Below are positions 53,501 to 62,179 of a stretch of DNA of 64,000 bases, in pieces (position 1 is the stretch's first letter; each line of letters opens with the position of its first letter). Location of the stretch: the NCBI GenBank assembly GCA_030247855.1, contig JAPDRN010000154.1, forward strand, positions 1 to 64,000, written 5' to 3'. A model generated the notes under the pieces. It was given only the letters and a program-made list of their open reading frames with translations, had not been told where the DNA came from and ran no database searches. A program made the position numbers and the translations under genes. Source of the DNA: Knufia peltigerae (lineage: Eukaryota > Ascomycota > Eurotiomycetes > Chaetothyriales > Trichomeriaceae).

Positions 53501-54100
53501 GGCAAATCCAAGGCCACTGAGGACGACGATGAAGTTGATTCAGATGAATACGAAGGCGGCCAAGAGATTGACGACGAAGAACGCGACTTTTTCCGTCGTG
53601 AACTCGATGCCATAGGATGGGGCTTGGCGGGCGTACGGATTGGCGATGGTACAGAAGATGTTGCATTCGGCGAGGAAGCTATCGGTGTCAATGGCGGAAG
53701 CAACTATGGCTCTGCCAATGGTACAGTTGGAATAGGTCTTGATCAAAGCGGCGTCCAAACACAAGGTCAGGTCCCAGCACCGCAGCCTCAATGGATAACT
53801 CCCGATGCGACAAGTATTGAGAATTGGCAAAACAGTTAGAGACTGGGACTGCAATCGGAGCCAGGTCAAGATCAGTCTGACGAGGCTCGTCTATCTTGGT
53901 GGGAAACTGATGACGATTATGGAAATCTGCCTCACGACGCAGGACCCAGCCATGAATATGATCATGACCTGTGGCAGGCGGCGCCAGGAACGTGGACTAG
54001 GCTACCTTCCGAGGAAGTGCAACAACAGGATGGCCCAGAAGTTGAGCATGTAGAGGATGTTGATCTGAATAGATTGAATGGACGGAAAAGGAGGTCTTGA
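50546..54100 (+). CDS. FAR11: STRIPAK subunit FAR11/HAM-2 (STRIP1/2 homologue)
   Basis: Two exons (50546-53813 and 53865-54100), 1167 aa. The N-terminus is Pro-rich (SAPPPPPPSQPPPAPP). An N1221 domain covers roughly residues 100-420 (SRIDALCCVFYILTGVW, LSAFYLLVESARVRINDTAG), and a DUF3402 domain covers the C-terminal half (GAIFLLLKWLKVSHILKFEY, LRLYVLKLFKSQVPYCGRKW). These identify the STRIP1/Far11 family, a STRIPAK scaffold linking PP2A to kinases. In fungi it acts in hyphal fusion and fruiting-body development. The open frame meets TAG at 53837. A 51-nt GT-AG intron (53814-53864) removes it in phase and continues into SWWETDDDYGNLPHDAGP and a charged tail ending at 54100. If the intron is not spliced the protein is 1098 aa. 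Confidence 0.9.
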
Positions 54101-54201
54101 TGCGTTGCAACGAAAGGGGCTTTGAGCTTGAGCCATAAGCCGAAAGACGGCTTGTGTATATTTGTGAGACTGGTGCGACAACGGTATGGCCTTGCATGAT
54201 G

Positions 54202-54246
<45 letters not shown>

Positions 54247-54633
54247 TACGATGGAACGTGAAAACGAGCCAAGGGACGTAGGGAAGGCGATTTGTGATGT
54301 CGGACAACGAGGGGATGAGGTATGAGTCTCTCATATGCAGTCCAAACCGGAGACGTGCTGGGAGAATACTCCGTAACTCGAAGCAAAGGCAGGAACATCT
54401 CATAGCCAGTAGTAAATACAGAGTACACCCTCATCAAGACGAGCGTTCGCTCGTCGGGGGAAAAAGAAGTAGAAATATTGAGCGTTGAGGGACAGATCAA
54501 AGGGTGTAAGCGCCTTCAATTCTTTCGTAGATAGGTATATAATCAAAACGCTTTCGTTTGGAACTCCGTAACTCGTGCATACCAAAAAAAAGCAAACCTC
54601 GGGCGTGTGGGAGGCGTCCTCTTATATAGTCGT
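54101..54633. other. Convergent intergenic region, FAR11 / SPS19, with GA repeat
   Basis: 3' flanks of both genes. Contains a (GA)20 tract at 54204-54244 and two ACTCCGTA words near 54368 and 54563. Confidence 0.5.
54204..54244 (+). repeat. (GA)20 microsatellite
   Basis: An uninterrupted 41-nt GA dinucleotide run between two converging genes, about 100 bp after the predicted FAR11 stop. Confidence 0.95.
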
Positions 54634-55717
54634 CTATAGTTTAGAAGCGGGCGTCGCCTTCTTCTTTTTGCTGCCCGCCACCCCGGTAACCTCCGCCCCG
54701 GAGAGGATGAAGTCGGGATAGACAAAGTCGCCGCCGGGGGTGCCTCCGGAGGTGCGCCACGCCCCGCCGTCGACCACCAGGTTGTCGCCGGTGATGTAGT
54801 TGCCCGTGTCGCTGAACAGGAAGACGGTGGCGTCCGCGATCTCCTTGATCAGGCCCCACCTGCCCAACGGGATGCGCTTGCTCGTCTTGGAACCCCCCGA
54901 CTTGTGTTCCTTGGACAGCCTGTCCATGCCCTCGGTGCCCGCGATGGGGCCGGGGGCGATGATGTTGCTGGTGACGCCCAGCGGGCCGTACTCGATGGCC
55001 ACGTTGGCCGAGAGGGCGTCGATGCCGGCCTTTGCGACGGCGACGTGGGTCTGCATCGGCAGGCCCGTGTAGTGGATGGTCGCCGACACGTAGATGATGC
55101 GGCCGCCCGGGGTGCCGGACGACGAATGCGGGAGCGAGGACGACGAGTTGTGTCTCTTGGCCGAGGCCACGAGGTGAGGCAGGGCGAGTTTGGTGACGTT
55201 GTAAGATCCCAGAATGTCAATGTCCATGACCGACTTGAAGGCGTTGGGTGACAATTGAGCGAGAGGAGCTAGAAAGTTTCCTGCCGCCCCGGCACTGTTT
55301 GTGTGTAAAAGCAAAAAGAATAGTCAGCCTCAATACTTTTGTGAAGAGACCAAAAACAAAAAAAAACCACCACCGTGAACTCTCAAGAGTACTGAATACT
55401 GACATTAGGAAATCGATCCCTCCAAGTTCCTTGACGCAGGTATCGATCGACTTTTGAAGGGAGTCGACGTTGCGGACGTCCACCGCGCCTATGCCCAAAA
55501 CCCTACTACCCGGTCGTGCGGTCGCAATGTCCTTTGCCATACGTTCCGTCTTTTCGACATTGCGTCCGACTATGCACGCGTTGGCTCCGAGGTGCACCAG
55601 AGCCCGCACTTGAGCGGAACAGATGCTACCGTTGCCGCCGGTGCAGAAGACGACCTTGTCGGTGAAGATGCCATCTCGCCATACCGAGGAGAGGTATTCA
55701 TGTTTCTGGAGAGGCAT
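54634..55717 (-). CDS. SPS19: Peroxisomal 2,4-dienoyl-CoA reductase
   Basis: Two exons (55717-55404 and 55294-54634), 109-nt intron, 324 aa. The join gives GIDFLIAGAAGNFLAPL, the conserved nucleotide-binding block of DECR2/Sps19 proteins. An SDR Rossmann start is visible (VVFCTGGNGSICSAQ). The active-site region reads ISYVSATIHY-like (IIYVSATIHYTGLPMQTHVA) with Lys in AVAKAG. As in other dienoyl-CoA reductases, the standard Tyr-x3-Lys pair is rearranged. The protein ends in SKL, a perfect PTS1. It reduces 2,4-dienoyl-CoA with NADPH so that unsaturated fatty acids can complete beta-oxidation in peroxisomes. A Ser-rich insert (KRHNSSSSLPHSSSGTPGG) extends a surface loop. Two CCGAGG sites lie 278-318 bp upstream. 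Confidence 0.95.
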
Positions 55718-56208
55718 TGTAACGGCGTGGAGGAGGATGAGAAGGAATGAGGCGGCGGAGGATAAACCACGATTAGGTTGGGCGTCTGGTGAGGGTTGGA
55801 GGAAGTGTGTGTGAGAGAGGGAGACTCGAAAACCGCAAAAGTGTTTTCCACGGCCTGTAGTAATGAAGACGAAAGATGAAAGGTGAGATCTGTATTTCAA
55901 GTAAGTGTACTACAGAGTAGCAACGGCCGTAAACAATTATTACCTTGGATGTTCTCGTACGGAGCACTCTACAGTATTTAACAGATCAACGGCGCCGAGG
56001 AAATGCGGAGGGAAGAAACCAGAATTAAGCCGAGGCTGAAATGATTACTAAGTACCGAGTACTGGATTCTGTATGGACTATTATTACGAGTTATGATCTT
56101 GATGCAGGTAGACGTCCACGTATCATATCAACTCCTCTCGTGGAATCATTCCAATCACTGTCAACACACTGACCACCTGGGTAATAATAGATGTATACTG
56201 CTCTTCTC
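55718..56208. other. Intergenic region upstream of SPS19
   Basis: Holds the SPS19 promoter and the 3' flank of the FAD monooxygenase gene. Two CCGAGG hexamers and a TACGGAGC word (near 55959) are present. Confidence 0.45.
55995..56035 (-). promoter_or_regulatory. Pair of CCTCGG (FarA/FarB-type) sites upstream of SPS19
   Basis: CCGAGG occurs at 55995-56000 and 56030-56035, reading CCTCGG on the gene's strand. In Aspergillus this hexamer is the core of the fatty-acid response element bound by FarA and FarB. Two copies 35 bp apart before a peroxisomal beta-oxidation gene fit that role. Confidence 0.4.
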
Positions 56209-57390
56209 CTACTCTGCCTCCATTGTATGTGATGCTTCGTTAATCGTAACCTTGAACATCTTCGTGGCCATGCCGTAACTTTGTCCCACAGCCTCGCTCG
56301 CATACACTCTCATTCCCTTCTCATACTCGGCCGTCAACCCTTCTCTGTACCCGCCAGCTTCATGCAATAATCGTCCTAGTAGAGCTGAATCTCTGACGGC
56401 AGTGTTCGCACCGAGCCCACCAGCAGGGGTCATTGAATGCGCTGCATCTCCAATCACCGTGAGGCGAGGCTCGTTGGGCCATTCTGGCACTCCGCTGGGA
56501 GTCGAGCAAGTGATCTTCCAGAACGCCGCTTCGGGTTCATTCATTTGATCGATCAGAGGTTTGAACCGAGGATGCCAGTCCTTCGTGAGGGACTTGGCAA
56601 TATCAGCCGCGACTTTGCCGACGATTGTGTAGTCGTCGTTCGGGGCCTTGATCACGCCAGGCATGGCCGACAGCGTCCAACCGAATTCGACATTGGCATC
56701 GTCCATATCATTGGGTCTCACATTCGTTATGAGTCCCACTCGTCCGGTAGGCTTCGAGTCGTCTTGAAGTCGAAAAACACCCTCCCCCAGACCTTTGAAC
56801 GCTGTCGTGGGTGCTTGCCCATGGATGCCTCTTGCACCGGTGTCGTAGACCTTGAGTCGACCGCCAGACACTTGCTTGGCTATGCTCGACTTGATGCCGT
56901 CACCGCCGATCAGGAGTGACCCTTCCTCTGATTTCGAACCGTCGGCGAATATGGCCCGAACGCCGTCCTCCGTCAGTTCATAACCTTTGACGTGTTTGTT
57001 GAATTGCACAAATTCCTCACACCCTTCCATGAACAGTTTCCTCATTTCACCTCTAGCTATGCCGACAATCTTTCCGTCTCTGGATCCGAGGCTCTCCCCC
57101 ATTTTGCTCTCTTCGAAAACGGCACCGGTGATGGCGTCAAAGCCTGTAAACCCACTGCCACCTGTCTTGCCACAGCGGTCATAGAAGCGTTGAAAGGCCG
57201 CCGGGTCAAGAACCGACTCAATCGCATCTAGCCCTTCAGACGAGAGTCGGAGACGATATCCTTGTCCCCGGAAAGAGAGAGACGCGTCGCGCTCAAAGAC
57301 ACGAAATGGAATCTTCGACAACAAAAGAGAACGCGCGAGCAGGAGCGACGCCAGCCCGGCGCCCGAGATAAGCACAGGTTTTTGTGCCAT
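56209..57390 (-). CDS. FAD-dependent aromatic-type monooxygenase (PHBH fold)
   Basis: Single exon, 393 aa. The N-terminal dinucleotide motif is ISGAGLASLLLARSL, a GxGxxG variant whose last Gly is Ser. The DG motif appears in LLIGGDGIKSSIAKQV and the GD motif in LTVIGDAAHSMTPAGGLGAN. These define group A flavoprotein monooxygenases such as salicylate and 4-hydroxybenzoate hydroxylases. They use NAD(P)H and O2 to hydroxylate aromatic or polyketide-like substrates. The substrate is not evident. There is no signal peptide or membrane tail, so it is probably cytosolic. It is divergent from the Nudix gene across 448 bp and may belong with the neighbouring catabolic-type genes. Confidence 0.9.
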   Translation of the reverse strand: MAQKPVLISGAGLASLLLARSLLLSKIPFRVFERDASLSFRGQGYRLRLSSEGLDAIESVLDPAAFQRFYDRCGKTGGSGFTGFDAITGAVFEESKMGESLGSRDGKIVGIARGEMRKLFMEGCEEFVQFNKHVKGYELTEDGVRAIFADGSKSEEGSLLIGGDGIKSSIAKQVSGGRLKVYDTGARGIHGQAPTTAFKGLGEGVFRLQDDSKPTGRVGLITNVRPNDMDDANVEFGWTLSAMPGVIKAPNDDYTIVGKVAADIAKSLTKDWHPRFKPLIDQMNEPEAAFWKITCSTPSGVPEWPNEPRLTVIGDAAHSMTPAGGLGANTAVRDSALLGRLLHEAGGYREGLTAEYEKGMRVYASEAVGQSYGMATKMFKVTINEASHTMEAE

Positions 57391-57838
57391 GATGAATGTT
57401 CTGACTAGGTTTCAAAAGCTATCGTCGCATTGTGAAGCAACAATCACTGCGGCTTAAGTATCGTTTCAAAGCTTAAAGAGAGGCCACCTACCTCGAGGTC
57501 ATCATGGACGAAAAGGGTACTAAGCATGTAAATTTCTAAGCAGTCGGAAAGACCGTGTAATGTAGGAACGCCATCTCACTCGTCAATGGCGTCAAGACGA
57601 AGAGAATCTCCAGTCGGAGTCGGTCTTTTTGATCCCGACGCTTATATAACACTGTTTCCTAGACGGGGTCAATCGAATGACTCAGCGAATTCCAGGCCTC
57701 GTTCTGTTGTAGCCTGATCGCCTCGTTCCGCAGCCTCAATTCCTACGAGTATTGATTTCTTATGTCGATCATCACAGAAGGTGTGTGACCCAGCCCTTGG
57801 GACAATGGTAGCTTGGTAATCTCAGAGCCTCAAGCCCG
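57391..57838. promoter_or_regulatory. Divergent promoter region, FAD monooxygenase / Nudix hydrolase
   Basis: 448 bp between two diverging start codons. No specific element is convincing. Confidence 0.4.
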
Positions 57839-58459
57839 ATGGCCCCGACATTCGACTTCACGTCGGACCCGACGCTTTCATCTTTCGCCGTCAACCTAGA
57901 GACGTTCGTTGCCAACGACCCAGGCAGAAAGACTTCCTCGGGTGCCACGATCAGATTTCAATATGTCGCTGTGGGAGCCATAGTCTTCGATTCCTCCTCC
58001 GACCCAGAACGTGTCTTGTTGGTTCAGCGTGCCGCGACTGACAGTGCACCAAACAGATGGGAGGTCCCAGGGGGTGCCACCGACTTCGAGGATCCGTCCA
58101 TTCTACACAGCGTAGCTCGAGAGCTGTGGGAGGAATCTGGACTGACAGGAGAGACAATCGGCCCTCGAGTTGGCGATGGAGACGTCTTCCTCACACGATC
58201 CGGCAAGTTGGTCTGTAAATTTCACTTCCTCGTGGAAGCGAAAAGGAACTCGAATGGTGCTTTGAACGTCGTGCTGGACCCAAAGGAGCATCAAAATTAC
58301 CTGTGGGCTACCGAAGAAGAGGTCAAAGCTAGGCGTGTGGGTGACGTCGATCTCAAGTTCACGACCAAAGAGCAAGAAGTCGCAATCATTAAAGGATTCG
58401 AAGCAAGGAGGCGCATGAAGGGGGTAAAGTCAAATTATCGTTACAATGCCACTTCGTGA
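57839..58459 (+). CDS. Nudix hydrolase family protein
   Basis: Single exon, 206 aa. A Nudix domain covers about residues 40-190. The Nudix box reads GGATDFEDPSILHSVAREL then WEESGL. It matches the consensus G-x5-E-x7-REUxEExGU except that Asp stands for the first Glu and the first half is one residue longer. The catalytic RELxEE is intact, so Mg-dependent hydrolysis of a nucleoside diphosphate-X substrate is expected. WEVPGG precedes the box as usual. The substrate cannot be read from the sequence. No targeting signal is visible. Confidence 0.88.
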   Translation: MAPTFDFTSDPTLSSFAVNLETFVANDPGRKTSSGATIRFQYVAVGAIVFDSSSDPERVLLVQRAATDSAPNRWEVPGGATDFEDPSILHSVARELWEESGLTGETIGPRVGDGDVFLTRSGKLVCKFHFLVEAKRNSNGALNVVLDPKEHQNYLWATEEEVKARRVGDVDLKFTTKEQEVAIIKGFEARRRMKGVKSNYRYNATS

Positions 58460-58697
58460 GGTCCTGAAACTTCCTGCCTCAGGCCCCAAGATTTCACTCA
58501 GACACGTTGTGACATTAATGACACCACTTACCGTCGCAAGGCATTGGCAATGTCCTAATGACCCATGCTTTATGGGGGAGCGATCACTAGGAGTGGTTCA
58601 TTCTGGCGCGTCTCCGAAGCATAACGACATTCCCGCACTGATCGCAGCTTGACTGAGTACGAAGCTGGCACTGAGCTGCCAGGTTGTTGACAAGAAG

Positions 58698-59912
58698 ATG
58701 CTCAATATCTCTTGGATCGTGGCGCTGCTCAGACCTATTGTCATCATCATCACAGCGAGTGCCGGCCTATACTCGATATTCCTCGGTCTCCTCATGATTC
58801 CCACCTTACAAGACCATGTCATCTACCTACACCGAGTTACCTTGACATGGTTTCAAGACGTCAATGTGCCTGAACAATGGGGCTTCCTCCGCAACCAAGT
58901 CACACCTTTCCACCTCATCACGCCAGACGGAGAAATCTTGCATGCATGGCATATCCTGCCGCTCGAGACATACAGGCAGAACGAGAAGGCTTTGAGGAGC
59001 GAAAAAGTAGGCCTGTGCCATGAAATCAAAGAACGATTGGCATTTAAGCTACTGAGAGACGATCTGACAGCACAACTGGTGTTATATCTACATGGAGCAG
59101 CAGGGACTCTTGGATCTGGCTGGCGACCCCAAAGTTACCGTGCCATCTCGGCTTCTGCGCAGAACGTCCACATCATTGCCATAGACTACCGAGGGTTTGG
59201 GACAAGCACCGGATGGCCGTCTGAAGCTGGCCTCCTCACTGACGCGCTGACGCTTGCCAACTTCGCCCTAGAAACGGCCGGTATCCGGCCAGACCGCATA
59301 GTCATTTTTGGACAATCTCTCGGAACAGGTGTGAGTATAGCGCTTACACATCGTCTTGCTCTACAGTCTCCGCCGATTCTTTTTGCTGGGATGATACTCG
59401 TGGCGCCATTTGCGGATGTTGAGCTTCTCACAAGGACATACAGTGTGGCCGGAACAATACCGCTTCTTGGCCCCGTTGCTAGAATTCCTTACGCACTGCC
59501 TTTCTTCAACAAGTTCATTGTGAGTAAGTGGCCGTCCAAAGACACGCTCTCGGCCTTCATTCGACACTGCGACTCCTCAAAACTTGGAAATCGACATAGG
59601 AAGTACGATATTACGCTTATACATGCACAGGATGACTATGACATCCCTTGGATACATTCAGAGATCGTGTTCTGGCATGCCGTAAATGCTATGAGATTTC
59701 CGGACTCGAACGTCAGCTTTGACGAATTGGAAGATATAAAAGCTAGAGAGAGGATAGAGCTCGGCGCTGGAGGATGGGAAGTTGACTGGCGTGGCAAAGG
59801 AGGCATCATCAGGGAGCAAGTCGTGAAGCATGGACTGCACGATAGAATTATGAGTTACCCCATCGTCAGTTTGGCCGTCGCACGGGCATTCTACGGTCGA
59901 GACGAACAATAG
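58698..59912 (+). CDS. Membrane-anchored alpha/beta hydrolase (ABHD12/13-like)
   Basis: Single exon, 404 aa. One N-terminal membrane segment (about 8-35, ALLRPIVIIITASAGLYSIF) anchors a serine hydrolase domain. Seen: the oxyanion region LVLYLHGAAGTLGSGW, DYRGFGTSTGWPSE, and the nucleophile elbow IFGQSLGTGVS (G-x-S-x-G). A late acid is near HAQDDYDIP and a candidate His lies in VVKHGLHDRI. This layout matches ABHD12/ABHD13-type lipases, which hydrolyse lysophospholipids or monoacylglycerols at the ER. The actual substrate is unknown. It lies 238 bp after the Nudix gene in the same direction and only 40 bp from the converging M20 gene. Confidence 0.88.
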   Translation: MLNISWIVALLRPIVIIITASAGLYSIFLGLLMIPTLQDHVIYLHRVTLTWFQDVNVPEQWGFLRNQVTPFHLITPDGEILHAWHILPLETYRQNEKALRSEKVGLCHEIKERLAFKLLRDDLTAQLVLYLHGAAGTLGSGWRPQSYRAISASAQNVHIIAIDYRGFGTSTGWPSEAGLLTDALTLANFALETAGIRPDRIVIFGQSLGTGVSIALTHRLALQSPPILFAGMILVAPFADVELLTRTYSVAGTIPLLGPVARIPYALPFFNKFIVSKWPSKDTLSAFIRHCDSSKLGNRHRKYDITLIHAQDDYDIPWIHSEIVFWHAVNAMRFPDSNVSFDELEDIKARERIELGAGGWEVDWRGKGGIIREQVVKHGLHDRIMSYPIVSLAVARAFYGRDEQ

Positions 59913-59952
59913 ATGAGCACTGAAGATATTTATATACCATTCTACGGCGTTA

Positions 59953-61294
59953 CTAGCTAGACGGTTGTCCCAAAAATGTCAGAGCTGCAGCAACCATCGC
60001 ATCGCCACCAGTTTGGAGCGTCGGTTCTATCACAGGAGCAAATTCCGCACTATGATTGATCGGAATTTTATCCAACTTCCCTTGCGCCTCCATCCTGTCC
60101 CATAACTCTGCATCAGTGCCGCCGAACAACCAGAAACAGTACGGTTTGCCAATAGAACTGGCAAGGATACTGAAATCCTCACTCGCCAAGCTGCTTTTCG
60201 GAGCCACCATAAAGACTGGTCCAAAGAACTCTCTCAGAGTTGCTTGCAGCCTCGTCTCGACATCTGCGGCGTTGGAGGTAGTTGGAAGACTCATGTGATG
60301 GTCGATCTGAGGAGGCTTTTCGCAAAAGCTGGCTTCGCATTCTGCTTTGATGACGCTGTTGATGTGCTTGAGGACAGTCAGTCTGACCTCCTCGTTGAGC
60401 GTTCGAATGTTGATGGTAAAAAATGCATGGTCACAAATCACGTTTTCAGCTTCACCAGCATGGATCGATCCAACTGTTATAATGGCGACCTCGTCCGGAG
60501 GAATCACGCGGCTCGATATTGTCTGAAGACGGACCACAATATGACTCGCGATCACAACGGGATCGATACAATGATGGGGCATACTGGCATGCCCACCTCG
60601 ACCAAAGATTGTGACCTTGAGGCTGTCTGACGAGCTCATGATGGCGCCAGTCTTGGAAGTGACAATTCCAGCTCGAATTGGCGCGACATGTTGTCCCAGA
60701 ACAATGTCTGGAAGAGGACAGTTATGACGAGACGCATCATACAACCCGTCGTTCACCATTCCGAGCGCACCATCACCAGCTTCTTCGGCCGGCTGAAAGA
60801 GAAAAACAATCGTTCCAGCCCATGCTCTTCGTGCGTTGATGAGAGCTTCCGCAGCAATCAGGAGGCATACGACATGAACGTCGTGTCCGCATGCTAGAAC
60901 CAGTATTAATCCTGCGTATCCTCCTTGCCAGAACCCATGGTCCGGAGTGCTTACCATGCGCGACTGGTCTCTCCAGACCGTCTTCGCCCAGATGCTTTCG
61001 ATGGCTTGCATATTCGAGGTTGGTTCGTTCGGCCACTGGCAGGGCATCCATATCAGCCCGCAGCAAGGCAGTTGGCCCTGGCCCATTATGCAGAATTGCG
61101 ATCAACCCATTGCCTCCGATTCCGGTCCGAATGTCAAGATCACCACTCAATCCTGTCAGATGTTGAACGATCAACGATGCTGTTTCGACTTCATGGTGGG
61201 AGAGCTCGGGGTTCGCATGTAACTTCTTGTACAAATTCTCATATCTCACGAGGTCTGGCCTGAACTGTTCTATCAGAGCAGGTATTTGAGACAT
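59953..61294 (-). CDS. M20 family amidohydrolase (hippurate/N-acyl-amino-acid hydrolase type)
   Basis: Two exons (61294-60955 and 60893-59953), 61-nt intron, 426 aa. The join restores PVAHACGHDVHVVCLL, whose Cys and His ligands are the first metal motif of the M20D/ABGT group. Further motifs: NPELSHHE near the N-terminus, LLRADMDALPV, FLFQPAEEAGDGA (the EE pair: base and ligand), FGRGGHASMPH, and SSLASEDFS. These fit bacterial-type amidohydrolases that cleave N-acyl amino acids, hippurate or IAA conjugates. No signal peptide is seen. It is divergent from CYP505 across 885 bp and converges with the alpha/beta hydrolase, leaving 40 bp between stop codons, so the transcripts probably overlap. 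Confidence 0.92.
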
Positions 61295-62179
61295 TTCGCC
61301 TTGGTCGACTTATTTTCTAAAGTTCTGTGAAGTACTCGGAGGTCCATAAAAGCTGAGAGACGCCAATCTACAAATGGGACATCGTTTTGGCACATGTGTT
61401 TTGTTCTCTCACCCCCCATGACTCGAGGGAGAAGGCCTAGATGGCCAAGCGACTTGTATGAAACTTTCCACCAGCCATCGGAACTATTGGTGCACTGGCC
61501 CGCTCCTCGTATTCCCAGGAATAGATTCGGATACTAGTGTCAGGTCACCACAGATCCCGGCACTGCCGGGGTTGAAATCTGCATCTGTGCTCGACTGCTT
61601 CCGAGGTTGCTAGTAACTGTCTACAGTGAACTTATTGAAGGGTAAAAAGTCACAGTCATCTATACACCAGTGTGTGGGATTTCTTCTTGTCGCTGTTTCC
61701 CCACTATCAACCACGTCAAGTATTCTTACCAAACAACCACGGACTCTGGTCAATTCTTTTCAGGACAGAGAGAGAGTTGCGACAGAAGAAACTCTTGACA
61801 GCATGTGTCACAGCTAGCTTGCACCCCCCCGAACATGGTTTAGCCAAGAAGTCAACAAGCGAGCGCCTCCTCCATCTGCAGGTGTCCTGAAGGAAGCTGA
61901 ACTAACGATGCGCTTTGATCTTCCTCCACACGTGGATACATTCTCCAGCTCTGCTGAGGAATGCGTCAACCATTATTGAGCCAATAAATCGTTTTGGATT
62001 TCCATACCCTCGCTTGTTCCTGCACTCTTGGGACCGACTAGCGTCGGCTTCGCCCAGATCAAGAAGGTGAGATATAATAAAGGTCTACGACCGTTGGCCT
62101 CTGGCCGGGCTTGTCGTTCTACAGAGAGAAACGTACAGTAGTGCTTTACTCGCTCTGGAGTTGTGACCAGGTACCGATC
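61295..62179. promoter_or_regulatory. Divergent region, M20 amidohydrolase / CYP505
   Basis: 885 bp holding both promoters. One CCGAGG lies at 61601-61606. No other element or gene is supported. Confidence 0.4.

Noticed and set aside
53837..53839. TAG in FAR11 as evidence of a pseudogene
   Set aside because: More than 1090 codons before it are intact and a phase-preserving intron removes it, so a functional gene is more likely.
55217..55294. Reading through the SPS19 intron from the first exon
   Set aside because: Gives FVFGLFTKVLRLTILF-type sequence and loses the AGAAGNFLAP block; the 109-nt intron explains the data better.
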